A stretch of DNA of 64,000 nt from Polynucleobacter sp. HIN7 (GCF_030297595.1 NZ_AP028138.1:868001-932000), one strand, 5' to 3'. Positions 21,210 to 29,803 are shown, counted from the first letter of the stretch. The notes: generated by a model from the sequence alone, not told the origin. A program made the numbers and translations.

Positions 21210-21559
21210 TGACCAGCGGCGCGATTCTTCAGGCCAAACTTTGGTACTACCAACGCATCAGCGCCATGGTGCTTACGCTGTGTGTCGCAATCCATCTCGT
21301 AATTATCTATTACGCTATTCAGGATGGCCTAAGTGCTGGAGAAATCTTGGCGCGTACGCGAGGTAATCTTGCCTTTGCTCTTTTCTATGAGATCTTTGTT
21401 CTGGCTTGCTTTGTTCATGCGCCCATTGGCTTAGCAAATATTCTGCGTGAGAACATCCAAAGCGCATTTCTGATTCGGGCGCTTCCAATATTGCTTGCCG
21501 CATTCATCCTGATCCTGGGAACGGCTGCTGTTATTGGCGTAGTGTGGGGTGCGCCATGA
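21194..21559 (+). CDS. Succinate dehydrogenase/fumarate reductase-type membrane anchor subunit 1
   Basis: 121 residues with three transmembrane helices (about 25-46, 62-85, 95-118). His in CVAIHLVIIYY and in LACFVHAPIGL are candidates for heme b binding. The start overlaps the end of the iron-sulfur subunit gene by 16 bases, which indicates translational coupling. Confidence 0.82.
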   Translation: MGQTVMTSGAILQAKLWYYQRISAMVLTLCVAIHLVIIYYAIQDGLSAGEILARTRGNLAFALFYEIFVLACFVHAPIGLANILRENIQSAFLIRALPILLAAFILILGTAAVIGVVWGAP

Positions 21560-21918
21560 GCAAGGCGGGGCGTCGACTCGACTTTCGAACCAAGGCGCAT
21601 TGGTCTTACTTTGCCTATTACCTGCATCGCGTCTCTGGACTCTTGCTAGCGTGCTTTTTGCCACTGCACTTTTTTTTCCTCTCGCGCTCCCTGTACGGAG
21701 AAGCGGAACTGGGACGGTATCTGCAGTTTACCGACCATCCCATGGTCAAGTTTGGTGAATGGGGACTGGTGACTTTGTTAGCCCTTCATCTAATTGGCGG
21801 CACCCGTTTATTGGTGATCGAGTTTGGAATCTGGAAAGGCCTCCGAAAGGCCTGGGTGCAGGTGACCTTAATTGGCTCCTTAATTAGTGGAGCCTTGTTT
21901 TTAATTCTTTCTCGCTAA
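21556..21918 (+). CDS. Succinate dehydrogenase/fumarate reductase-type membrane anchor subunit 2
   Basis: 120 residues with three transmembrane helices. The block YYLHRVSGLLLACFLPLHFF is typical of SdhC-like cytochrome b subunits, and a further His lies in LALHLIGGTRLL. I chose the ATG at 21556, which overlaps the previous stop as ATGA; a GTG four codons upstream is less likely. Together with the preceding subunit it forms the quinone-reactive anchor. Confidence 0.83.
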   Translation: MSKAGRRLDFRTKAHWSYFAYYLHRVSGLLLACFLPLHFFFLSRSLYGEAELGRYLQFTDHPMVKFGEWGLVTLLALHLIGGTRLLVIEFGIWKGLRKAWVQVTLIGSLISGALFLILSR

Positions 21919-21930
21919 GGCGAATCATTT

Positions 21931-22806
21931 ATGGAACTGAACCTGCAACACGTTGAAGATGCATGCAAAGAGCTTTACATCCGGGCCTTGAAATTATTAC
22001 CTGACGATATTAAAGAGGGAATTAACGATCTCAAACAGAAAGAGCGCGATGCTCGCGCGCAAGTGGTGCTGGAGACGATGGTCACGAATATTGCCGTGGC
22101 AGAACGTGAAGATAATCTGCTTTGTCAAGATACGGGATTGCCAATCTATAACGTTTGGATTGGTCGAGATGTTCAATTTGATGGAGTCCAGCTGAAGCAG
22201 GCGATTCGAAAGGGCTGTGAGCGGGCCACAACGGAATACCCCTTACGCTCATCCGTTGTGCACCCCATCACCCGAAAAAATAATCACACCTCCACTGGTA
22301 TTGACATGCCAGCAATTCATATTGATTTTATGGATAAGCCCGGCGTGATTGAGATTGAAATGATTCCCAAGGGCAGTGGCTCGGAGAATAATTCGTTTCT
22401 GAAGATGGCCATTCCAGCTGAAGGAATCTTAGGAGTTAAAGCATTTGTCATTGAGAGCGTTGTCAACGCTGGCGGTAAGACCTGTCCACCGACCATTGTT
22501 GGTGTTGGGGTGGGCGGCACATCCGACCAATGCGTGGCACTTGCAAAGCGCGCTGCTACTCGGCCGCTTGGCACTATTTGCAGTGATGCGGAAGGCGCCC
22601 AGTTGGAGAAGGAGCTAAGTACCGCAGTCAATCAACTCGGAATTGGTCCCCAGGGACTTGGTGGTGATGGTACAGCGTTTGCAGTGCATGTGGAATTGGC
22701 GGCTACGCATATCACCATGAACCCTGTTGCAGTCAATATGCAATGCCACTCGGCTCGACGCGCGCGGGCATCGATTGGATCACACGGTATTGAATACGGC
22801 TTTTAA
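21931..22806 (+). CDS. Class I fumarase / tartrate dehydratase, alpha subunit
   Basis: 291 residues, the N-terminal half of a class I iron-sulfur hydro-lyase. The three cluster-binding cysteines are visible in LLCQDTGLP (Cys65), GGKTCPPT and NMQCHSARR. Two-subunit members include fumarases and L-tartrate dehydratase (TtdAB). Placement inside a fumarate/succinate oxidoreductase operon favours fumarate-malate chemistry, but tartrate or a related diacid cannot be excluded. Confidence 0.85.
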   Translation: MELNLQHVEDACKELYIRALKLLPDDIKEGINDLKQKERDARAQVVLETMVTNIAVAEREDNLLCQDTGLPIYNVWIGRDVQFDGVQLKQAIRKGCERATTEYPLRSSVVHPITRKNNHTSTGIDMPAIHIDFMDKPGVIEIEMIPKGSGSENNSFLKMAIPAEGILGVKAFVIESVVNAGGKTCPPTIVGVGVGGTSDQCVALAKRAATRPLGTICSDAEGAQLEKELSTAVNQLGIGPQGLGGDGTAFAVHVELAATHITMNPVAVNMQCHSARRARASIGSHGIEYGF

Positions 22807-22814
22807 GGAAGATC

Positions 22815-23423
22815 ATGGCGCACTACAACCTAGCAACACCAGTCAGTGAGGGTGATATCCGCAAGTTGAGGATTAATGACACCGTTACCTTACAACAGAC
22901 CTTATTTGGTATCCGCGATGCAACGCAAATTCATTTATTTGATCGGGGACGAAAAACTAAATTTGATCTTCAGGGGCATGCTGTGATTCATACAGCACCC
23001 AATGTTCGTAAAGTGCCTATTAGTTCTGACTTCCCAGCGGGTTATGAGCCGATTTGCATTGGCACAACGACATCGGATCGAATGGAGCGGTTTACAGAAC
23101 CTCTCATGCGGGAATACGGGGTTCGCATGATTGTGGGTAAAGGTGGCTTACGGGAATCATCCGCAAAAGCGTTTGAGCAGTTCGGTGGCGTCTATCTTGC
23201 CATTATTGGTGGCACTGCGGCTCTTGAGACTACCTGGATTGACCAAATTGAGGACGTGGATCTCGATGACCTAAACCCTGAATCACTCTGGAAGTTCAAA
23301 ATTAATCAATTTGGTCCTTTGTTAGTGGCGATGGACAGCCACGGGGGCAGCATCTATCAAGAAGTGAAATCCGATGTTGCAAGTAACAAAGAAGCGGTAC
23401 TTAAAAGCTTAGGCATTGTCTAA
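22815..23423 (+). CDS. Class I fumarase / tartrate dehydratase, beta subunit
   Basis: 202 residues, the C-terminal (swivelling) domain of the same enzyme. It has GYEPICIGTTTSDRM, the MIVGKGGL loop, and IGGTAALE and WKFKINQFGPLLVAMDS near the end. It follows the alpha gene by 8 bases with an AAGGAAG site. The partner subunit is required for activity. Confidence 0.86.
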   Translation: MAHYNLATPVSEGDIRKLRINDTVTLQQTLFGIRDATQIHLFDRGRKTKFDLQGHAVIHTAPNVRKVPISSDFPAGYEPICIGTTTSDRMERFTEPLMREYGVRMIVGKGGLRESSAKAFEQFGGVYLAIIGGTAALETTWIDQIEDVDLDDLNPESLWKFKINQFGPLLVAMDSHGGSIYQEVKSDVASNKEAVLKSLGIV

Positions 23424-23440
23424 AGAAAGAGAAGGTTGGT

Positions 23441-25162
23441 ATGTCATCGATTGAAACCATTCAAACTGATATCTTGGTCCTAGGCTCCGGCGGGGCAGGT
23501 CTCTTTGCAGCTTTGCATGCGCATCAAGCCAACCCAAATTTGCATATTACGATTGCAGTAAAAGGTCTTTTGGGCAAATGCGGTTGCACTCGTATGGTTC
23601 AAGGCGGCTATAACGTTGCGCTGGCCGAGGGTGATTCGGTTGAACGCCACTTTATGGACACCATCGAGGGTGGCAAATGGCTATCTGATCAAGAGCTCGC
23701 TTGGACCTTGGTGACTAAATCGGTTGAACGAATTCATGAGCTCGAGAATGAATTGGGCTGCTTCTTTGATCGCAACCCTGATGGCACGATTCATCAAAAA
23801 GCATTTGCTGGACAAACCTTCGATCGTACGGTTCATAAGGGCGATCTCACTGGAATTGAAATCATTAATCGCTTGGCAGAGCAAGTTTGGGCTCGTGGAA
23901 TTCATCGCTTAGAGGAACATCGTGCGATCGAATTAATTAAAAGCACCGACGGTAAAGCAATTGCTGGAGTATTAATGCTCAATATGCGCACTGGTCAATT
24001 TGTGATGGTGCGTGCTAAGGCAGTCTTATTGGGAACCGGTGGCGGCCCCACGATGTATAAATACCATACCCCATCGGGTGATAAAAGCTGTGATGGATTG
24101 GCCATGGCCCTTCGAGCAGGATTGACGCTGCGCGATATGGAAATGGTGCAGTTTCATCCAACTGGAATGTTGGCTGGCCCCGATACGCGTATGACCGGAA
24201 CGGTTTTGGAGGAGGGCTTACGAGGAGCGGGTGGTTACCTACTAAACGGTAATCAAGAGCGCTTTATGGGTAACTACGATCCACGCAATGAGCGCGCCAC
24301 ACGTGATATTGTCTCGCGCTCGATTTACTCCGAAATGCGCGCTGGGCGGGTTAGCCCAAATGGTGGGGTTTATATTCAGATGCATCATCTGGGGCCCGAC
24401 AATGTTCGTAAATTGTTCAAAGGAATGGTCGAGCGTTGTGCCGACTCGGGATTTGATTTGGCAGGAGGATTGGTTGAAGTTGTTCCCACCGCCCATTACA
24501 TGATGGGTGGAGTGGTGTTCCACGCGGACACTAGTACGGATCTGCCTGGCCTATTTGCTGCTGGTGAAGATACCGGTGGCGTACATGGTGCGAACCGATT
24601 GGGCGGCAATGGTGTTGCAAACTCCACAGTATTTGGTGGGATTGCCGGCGATACGATGGCGCGCTATGTATCCGATCGAGAGTTCTTGGAATTTGATCCC
24701 GTAATGATCGAACAAAGTATTGCGATACATCGCAAACCACTAACACAAGCCCAAGGGGATATTGAGTTCATTCGCGATGAGTTGGCTGATTGCATGTGGG
24801 ATCAGGTGGGTATCTTACGTAATCGCAAGGATTTAGAAGCGGCCCGGGAACGCTTAGATCGCTTAGATCAAATGTTGCAAACCATGGGAGTGGGTGATAC
24901 CAACCCTGCATTTAATCTTACATGGCAGGATTGGATGAATTTACGTAATCTATTGCTAGTTAGCAAAACTGTTGTAGGGGCTGCCATCGCTCGCGAGAAC
25001 TCTCGGGGGGCGCATTATCGTGAGGACTACCCTGAAGAAGGCGACCTGGAGACTTCCTACTATACGGCTGTGCAAATGGTTGGCGATCAATTAACGATCG
25101 ATAAAAAACCTGTGATATTTAGCATGGTCAAACCAGGCGAAACTATTTTGGTGGAGGCATAA
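23441..25162 (+). CDS. Fumarate reductase/succinate dehydrogenase-type flavoprotein without the FAD-linking His
   Basis: 573 residues. The FAD-binding fold starts LGSGGAGLFAAL; the substrate domain has QFHPTG, EGLRGAGGYL and AHYMMGGV, and the FAD C-terminal motif is LFAAGEDTGGVHGANRLGGN. By eye alignment on the QGG block, the His that carries covalent FAD in SdhA/FrdA is Cys49 here (GKCGCTRMVQGG). FAD is therefore probably bound non-covalently, as in aspartate oxidase. The operon with iron-sulfur and membrane subunits still argues for a quinone-linked complex acting on fumarate, succinate or a similar diacid. Confidence 0.85.
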   Translation: MSSIETIQTDILVLGSGGAGLFAALHAHQANPNLHITIAVKGLLGKCGCTRMVQGGYNVALAEGDSVERHFMDTIEGGKWLSDQELAWTLVTKSVERIHELENELGCFFDRNPDGTIHQKAFAGQTFDRTVHKGDLTGIEIINRLAEQVWARGIHRLEEHRAIELIKSTDGKAIAGVLMLNMRTGQFVMVRAKAVLLGTGGGPTMYKYHTPSGDKSCDGLAMALRAGLTLRDMEMVQFHPTGMLAGPDTRMTGTVLEEGLRGAGGYLLNGNQERFMGNYDPRNERATRDIVSRSIYSEMRAGRVSPNGGVYIQMHHLGPDNVRKLFKGMVERCADSGFDLAGGLVEVVPTAHYMMGGVVFHADTSTDLPGLFAAGEDTGGVHGANRLGGNGVANSTVFGGIAGDTMARYVSDREFLEFDPVMIEQSIAIHRKPLTQAQGDIEFIRDELADCMWDQVGILRNRKDLEAARERLDRLDQMLQTMGVGDTNPAFNLTWQDWMNLRNLLLVSKTVVGAAIARENSRGAHYREDYPEEGDLETSYYTAVQMVGDQLTIDKKPVIFSMVKPGETILVEA

Positions 25163-25186
25163 AAAAAGCCCAGATCAACTGGGCTT
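25161..25186 (-). terminator. Terminator for the Bug gene (minus strand)
   Basis: The stem AAGCCCAG/CTGGGCTT with loop TTGAT is followed by seven T on the minus strand. It lies just beyond the stop of the minus-strand receptor gene and also sits at the end of the flavoprotein gene, where it may act weakly. Confidence 0.85.
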
Positions 25187-25209
25187 AAGAGATATGAAGG
25201 GTTTTATTG

Positions 25210-26190
25210 TTATTGACTTAAATTGCGAGCCTTCACAATCTTTTCCCAGTTTGCACCTTCTTTTTTAATCTGAGCTGCGAATTCTTGTGGTGTATTAAGA
25301 ACCGGGGTTAAGCCAGCACCTTCAACGCGTGCCTTGAACTCAGGGTTCTTAAAGGCTTCTAGAGTTGAGCGATAAATTTTGTCGACAATCGCGTTGGGTG
25401 TGCCAGAAGGGACCACCAAACCAAACCAACCCGTGTTTTCAAAACCAGGAATTGTTTCTGCAATGGTAGGTACGTCTGGTAATTGTGGAACACGTTTCGT
25501 ACTGGTAACGCCCAGAGGACGAATCTGCCCCGATTTTGCAAACCCAGTCGCAGCAGTTAAGTTACCCACCATAAAATCAATTTGACCAGCAACCAAGTCG
25601 TTTAATGCTGCAGATTCACCCTTGTAAGGAACGTGGGTGGCATTGATGCCAGCAGCATAGGTAAAGTTTTCACCCGCCATATGCACTTGGCTACCAATAC
25701 CTGCAGAACCAAAGTTGAGGTTCTTGGTTTTAGCCAATGCAATTAATTCCTTAACGTTCTTCGCAGGCACCTTTGGGTTTACCGATAGAAGCATTGGGCC
25801 GCTTGCGACATTGGTTATAACCTTGAAATCCTTGTCGTAATCGATTGGCAATTTCTTATAAAGGTAGGGATTTACGGTCAACATACTGCCTGAAGCCAGC
25901 ATGATGGTGTATCCATCGGCAGGGGACTTAGCTACTAAATCCGCAGCGATATTGCCTCCCGCACCGCCTTTGTTCTCCACAATCACGTTTTGTTTCCACT
26001 CGGTGCTTAATTGCTGGGCCAACAAACGACCCAAAATATCGGTTGTACCACCAGCAGCAAAGGGAATCACAAGCTTTACAGGCTTATCAGGCCAGCTTTG
26101 CGCCTGAATCGAAGGGCTTGTGAACGCGATCGAACTGGCCGCCACAAGACCCAAGGCAAACTTCATACGACTAAGTACGGTTTTATACAT
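25210..26190 (-). CDS. Bug/TctC-family periplasmic receptor, candidate sulfolactate-binding protein
   Basis: 326 residues with signal peptide (cleavage near SIQAQ, about residue 31). Family blocks are WPDKPVKLVIPFAAGG, VENKGGAGGN, PADGYTIMLAS, LNFGSAGIGSQVHMAGE and LPDVPTIAE. It is divergent from the sulfolactate genes with 90 bases between starts. In Chromohalobacter a tripartite tricarboxylate transporter (slcHFG) serves the same pathway, so sulfolactate is a reasonable ligand guess. The membrane subunits are absent from the window. Confidence 0.87.
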   Translation of the reverse strand: MYKTVLSRMKFALGLVAASSIAFTSPSIQAQSWPDKPVKLVIPFAAGGTTDILGRLLAQQLSTEWKQNVIVENKGGAGGNIAADLVAKSPADGYTIMLASGSMLTVNPYLYKKLPIDYDKDFKVITNVASGPMLLSVNPKVPAKNVKELIALAKTKNLNFGSAGIGSQVHMAGENFTYAAGINATHVPYKGESAALNDLVAGQIDFMVGNLTAATGFAKSGQIRPLGVTSTKRVPQLPDVPTIAETIPGFENTGWFGLVVPSGTPNAIVDKIYRSTLEAFKNPEFKARVEGAGLTPVLNTPQEFAAQIKKEGANWEKIVKARNLSQ

Positions 26191-26248
26191 ACTGATCTCC
26201 TTGGTTATCTATCTTCTGATCCATTTAATCACATATTCGATCGGCCGC

Positions 26249-26260
26249 CTCTTGCAAGAG
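26249..26260. promoter_or_regulatory. Perfect 12-bp palindrome in the Bug/slcC divergent promoter region
   Basis: CTCTTGCAAGAG is its own reverse complement and lies 20 bases before the slcC start, between divergent genes. It could be an operator for the GntR protein encoded at the end of the operon; no copy of the same sequence was noticed near the GntR gene. Confidence 0.35.
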
Positions 26261-26280
26261 ATCTAAGTCATCTATATGAT

Positions 26281-27222
26281 ATGGATATGTCTAATATTTT
26301 CATCTCGGAATTCATTACGAGTCAAGCCCTAGAAACCCTTAAGGTTCGGCATATGGTTATTTATCAGCCAGATGCCTATCAAGACCCAAAGCAAATGGCT
26401 GATTCCTTGGTCAGCGCCGATGCCTGGATTGTGCGAAATCTAAGCAAAGTTTCGAAGGAATTGGTCGAAGGAGCCAAGCAGTTGAAGGTGGTTGGTCGCT
26501 TAGGCGTTGGCCTTGAGAATATTGATTTACATGCCTGTGCTGAGCGAGGCATTCGGGTGATCCCGGCCACCGGTGCGAATGCTGAGTCGGTAGCCGAGTA
26601 TGTGCTTGGCACTGCGATGGCACTCATGCGCTCGTATCGCGAGGCCACGTTAGAAACTCTCGCAGGAAAATGGCCCAGACCGACTTACTCCAAATGCCAC
26701 GAAATTGCTGGTAAAACAATTGGCATCGTCGGATTTGGGAGTATTGGTCGTGTCGTTGCTGAAAAAGCACTCGCGCTGGGAATGCGCTGCATTGCCTACG
26801 ATCCTTTCATTAAACAATCCTCTATTGCCATAAAGGGTGGGGATGTCGTAATGCGCTCGCTATCGGAAGTACTTGCAAATAGCCAAATTGTTAGCCTGCA
26901 TCTGCCATTACTCCCTGAGACTAAGGGTCTATTCAATCAGAATTTGCTCAACCAGATTCAAGAAGGTGCTTATCTAATTAATACAGCTCGTGGCGGCATT
27001 GTGGATGAGCTAGCGCTCGCACAGTCTTTGAAATCCGGCAAGCTCGGTGGAGCAGCGCTAGATGTGTTTGCGCTTGAGCCCGCAAAGGACCTTAGTCATT
27101 TTATTGGTGTGCCGAATTTAATTCTGACGCCACATGTAGCAGGCGTTACCGAAGAAAGCAATGATCGTGTGAGCACCATGATTGCCCGAGAAGTTAATCT
27201 ATTTTTGGAGAAGAATACGTGA
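26281..27222 (+). CDS. slcC: D-2-hydroxyacid dehydrogenase family, probable (S)-sulfolactate dehydrogenase
   Basis: 313 residues from the ATG at 26281 (another ATG two codons on). The open frame continues upstream into the Bug gene, but that part is non-coding. The NAD motif is GIVGFGSIGRVVAE. Catalytic Arg, Glu and His sit in NTARGGIVDE, ALDVFALEP and LTPHVAG. SlcC oxidises (S)-sulfolactate to 3-sulfopyruvate. The specific name rests on the neighbours comC, suyA and suyB; sequence alone gives only the family. Confidence 0.75.
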   Translation: MDMSNIFISEFITSQALETLKVRHMVIYQPDAYQDPKQMADSLVSADAWIVRNLSKVSKELVEGAKQLKVVGRLGVGLENIDLHACAERGIRVIPATGANAESVAEYVLGTAMALMRSYREATLETLAGKWPRPTYSKCHEIAGKTIGIVGFGSIGRVVAEKALALGMRCIAYDPFIKQSSIAIKGGDVVMRSLSEVLANSQIVSLHLPLLPETKGLFNQNLLNQIQEGAYLINTARGGIVDELALAQSLKSGKLGGAALDVFALEPAKDLSHFIGVPNLILTPHVAGVTEESNDRVSTMIAREVNLFLEKNT

Positions 27223-28229
27223 GTCATTCATTTCAGGAGCTAGTACAACTTGCTTATCAGGGCTTATGTGCCGCTGGAGTTAAACATGAGGCAGCAGCAG
27301 ATACCGCCTTATTTTTAGCCTTAGCAGAGATTGATGGATTAGCCTCTCATGGCCTAGCACGGGTTGCACAGTATTCGGGGCATGCTAAACATCAGCGAAT
27401 TAATACTCAAGCAGTCATTAAGACGCATCCCTATAAATCCTCGGCAGCATTAGTTGACGGTCAAGATGGTCTTGCATTTCCTGCGCTGAAGTACGCAACA
27501 GATCTTTCAGTAAATCTTGCACATCGCCATGGCGTTGGCTTGGTGGCAATTAAGAACACCCATCATTTTGGTGTTGCGGGTCACTATACAGAAGCCGCAG
27601 CTAGAGCTGGATACATCTCGATTTTGCTCGGTAACACCCCTGCGGCAATGCCGATGGCTGGCGGCACCAAAGCGGTCTTCGGAACCAATCCACTGGCTGC
27701 TGCCTTTCCAGTTCAGGGCAAGGATCCTTTGGTCATTGATATGTCACTCTCTGCAGTGGCGCGAGGCAAATTATTAGTGGCATCCAAAAAAGGGGAGTCA
27801 ATTCCATTGGGTTGGGCTCTAACTGCTGACGGCCAGCCCACCACCGATCCGAATGAAGGTCTTAAGGGTTTAATGGTTCCGCTCGGTGGTGATAAAGGTG
27901 CGTTATTGGCACTCATCATCGAACTACTTGCAGTTGGTTTATCGGGAAGTCAGTACTCGTATGAAGCTGATAGCTTCTTTTCAATGAAGGGTAATAAGCC
28001 ACGATTAGGTCAGCTCATCATCACGATTGATCCTGGTCTGCCAGGTAAGGGTGTCTACCGCAATCGTATGCTTGACTTACTAAACACCTTTGCAAGTGAT
28101 ATGGGTGTGCGATTACCTGGACAACGTCGCTTTGCCGTACGCCAAAAGGCAATGAAGGCTGGAGTTGTGGTCAATGAAGCAGTATTGCAAGAGATTCAGA
28201 ATGGCATTCAAAGCCGTTGGAATAGTTAA
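27219..28229 (+). CDS. comC: Malate/L-lactate dehydrogenase (Ldh_2) family, probable (R)-sulfolactate dehydrogenase
   Basis: 336 residues. The catalytic His lies in KNTHHFGVAGHYTE, with cofactor-binding TKAVFGTNPLAAAFP and VIDMSLSAVARGK. ComC reduces 3-sulfopyruvate to (R)-sulfolactate, so with SlcC it inverts the stereocentre. The start overlaps the slcC stop by 4 bases (GTGA), a sign of coupled translation. Other family members act on malate, ureidoglycolate or related acids; the context decides the call. Confidence 0.76.
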   Translation: MSHSFQELVQLAYQGLCAAGVKHEAAADTALFLALAEIDGLASHGLARVAQYSGHAKHQRINTQAVIKTHPYKSSAALVDGQDGLAFPALKYATDLSVNLAHRHGVGLVAIKNTHHFGVAGHYTEAAARAGYISILLGNTPAAMPMAGGTKAVFGTNPLAAAFPVQGKDPLVIDMSLSAVARGKLLVASKKGESIPLGWALTADGQPTTDPNEGLKGLMVPLGGDKGALLALIIELLAVGLSGSQYSYEADSFFSMKGNKPRLGQLIITIDPGLPGKGVYRNRMLDLLNTFASDMGVRLPGQRRFAVRQKAMKAGVVVNEAVLQEIQNGIQSRWNS

Positions 28230-28256
28230 TAAGTCAATCTTTAAAGGAGAGAAAGC

Positions 28257-28538
28257 ATGATTCACTTTGTCGTACATGAACCCGGAGATGTGGTGGGTGT
28301 CGTAGTAGTGGAGGGCGTGAAAGCCGGTAATGACCTAACAGGGTGGGTGATGGACGGCGATACCACCCTGAACATTAAATCCGAGAGCGATATTCCGATT
28401 GGTCACAAGATCTCATTAAAAGATTTAAAGGTCGGTGATACCGTGATCAAGTACGGAATTGATATTGGCAAAGTAGTCGCCCCAATTAAAAAGGGCGAAC
28501 ATTTGCACGTTCAAAACGTCAAGACAAAGCGCTGGTAA
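28257..28538 (+). CDS. suyA: (R)-sulfolactate sulfo-lyase, alpha subunit (SAF domain)
   Basis: 93 residues, a single SAF domain like the N-terminus of altronate dehydratase. The pattern PGDVVGVVVVEGVKAG, SESDIPIGHKISLKDLK, GDTVIKYGIDIGKV and GEHLHVQNVKTKRW matches SuyA as I know the family. It is a separate small polypeptide, as in SuyAB, rather than part of one chain of about 495 residues. A strong AAAGGAGAG site precedes it. Confidence 0.84.
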   Translation: MIHFVVHEPGDVVGVVVVEGVKAGNDLTGWVMDGDTTLNIKSESDIPIGHKISLKDLKVGDTVIKYGIDIGKVVAPIKKGEHLHVQNVKTKRW

Positions 28539-28586
28539 TCGATTAGCCAACTGATTAACTAATTTTTTGATTGAGAGAAAGAACAA

Positions 28587-29759
28587 ATGATTGATTTGAA
28601 AAAAGCGACCTTTATGGGATATCGTCGTGAAAATGGACGTATGGGTATTCGTAATCACGTAATTATTTTGCCCCTTGATGATTTGTCGAATGCGGCCTGC
28701 GAGGCGGTAGCAAACAATATCAAGGGCACCATGGCAATCCCACATCCTTATGGGCGTTTGCAGTTTGGTGCTGATCTAGAACTCCATTTCCGCACCCTGA
28801 TCGGCACTGGCTGCAATCCCAATGTGGCTGCAGTTGTGGTGATTGGAATTGAGCCCCAGTGGACCAATACCGTAGTTGAGGGGATCAAGAAATCAGGTAA
28901 GCCTGTTGAAGGATTCTGGATTGAAGGCAATGGTGATACAGCGACCATTGCTGCTGCAAGCAAAGCTGCCTACAAGATGATGAAGCACGCATCGAAGTTA
29001 CAGCGTGTCTCTGCACCCTTGTCTGAGCTCTGGGTCTCTACCAAATGCGGTGAATCCGACACCACCTCAGGTTGCGGTGCCAACCCGACCGTTGGCAATG
29101 CCTTCGATAAGCTCTATGACATTGGCTCTACTTTGGTGTTTGGTGAAACCACTGAATTAACCGGCGGTGAGCATCTAGTAGAAGCGCGTTGCCGTACCCC
29201 TGAAATCAAAGCGAAGTTCAAACAAGTCTTTGATCGTTACCAAGATGTGATTGAGCGTCACAAAACCAGTGATCTTTCTGACTCACAACCAACCAAAGGA
29301 AATATTGCCGGTGGCCTAACAACTATTGAAGAAAAAGCACTAGGTAATATTCAAAAGATTGGTAAAAAGTGCATGATTGATGGCGTATTGGATAAAGCCG
29401 AAACCCCAACTGGTAAAGGTCTGTACTTTATGGATTCCTCATCAGCGGCTGCTGAGATGGTGACCCTATGTGCAGCCGCGGGGTATGCAGCCCATTTTTT
29501 CCCAACCGGACAGGGCAATGTGATTGGTAACCCTATTCTTCCAGTGATTAAGCTATGCGCAAATCCAAAAACAGTACGTACGATGTCTGAGCACATTGAC
29601 GTCGATGTTTCTGGAATCTTGCGCCGCGAGGAAAACATGGATACCGCCGGAGAGAAATTATTAGATTGCCTCTTGCGAACTGCGAATGGCGAGCTAACCG
29701 CTGCTGAGATTTTGGGTCATCGCGAGTTTGTTCTCACTCGCTTATACGAATCGGCCTAA
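28587..29759 (+). CDS. suyB: (R)-sulfolactate sulfo-lyase, beta subunit
   Basis: 390 residues, UxaA/GarD C-terminal family. With SuyA it cleaves (R)-sulfolactate to pyruvate and sulfite, probably using an iron centre. Blocks [83 protein letters not shown] and [10 protein letters not shown] agree with the SuyB pattern I recall. Conserved Cys in GTGCNPN and TKCGESD may bind metal. It follows suyA by 48 bases. Confidence 0.84.
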   Translation: MIDLKKATFMGYRRENGRMGIRNHVIILPLDDLSNAACEAVANNIKGTMAIPHPYGRLQFGADLELHFRTLIGTGCNPNVAAVVVIGIEPQWTNTVVEGIKKSGKPVEGFWIEGNGDTATIAAASKAAYKMMKHASKLQRVSAPLSELWVSTKCGESDTTSGCGANPTVGNAFDKLYDIGSTLVFGETTELTGGEHLVEARCRTPEIKAKFKQVFDRYQDVIERHKTSDLSDSQPTKGNIAGGLTTIEEKALGNIQKIGKKCMIDGVLDKAETPTGKGLYFMDSSSAAAEMVTLCAAAGYAAHFFPTGQGNVIGNPILPVIKLCANPKTVRTMSEHIDVDVSGILRREENMDTAGEKLLDCLLRTANGELTAAEILGHREFVLTRLYESA

Positions 29760-29769
29760 TTTGTCCCAT

Positions 29770-29795
29770 GGGCCATTCAGACGTCTGACTGGCCC
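29770..29795. promoter_or_regulatory. 26-base near-perfect palindrome between suyB and the GntR gene
   Basis: The arms GGGCCA/TGGCCC and the core TCAGACGTCTGA are both perfectly self-complementary; only one base pair of the 26 is mismatched. It ends 8 bases before the regulator ATG and is not followed by a T-run, so it is not a normal terminator. It may be an autoregulatory operator or an mRNA hairpin covering the ribosome-binding region. Confidence 0.5.
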
Positions 29796-29803
29796 GGATT
29801 GGT

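Noticed and set aside
26011..26280. N-terminal extension of the slcC frame
   Set aside because: It runs through the divergent Bug gene, has no dehydrogenase similarity, and the family start fits the ATG at 26281.
28257..29759. Split altronate dehydratase (UxaA) for sugar acids
   Set aside because: The neighbours are two sulfolactate-type dehydrogenases and not uronate genes, and the short SAF protein and partner follow the SuyA/SuyB pattern. It remains the main alternative if phylogeny disagrees.
29770..29795. Rho-independent terminator after suyB
   Set aside because: The stem is strong but no T-run follows, and the next gene starts 8 bases later in the same direction.
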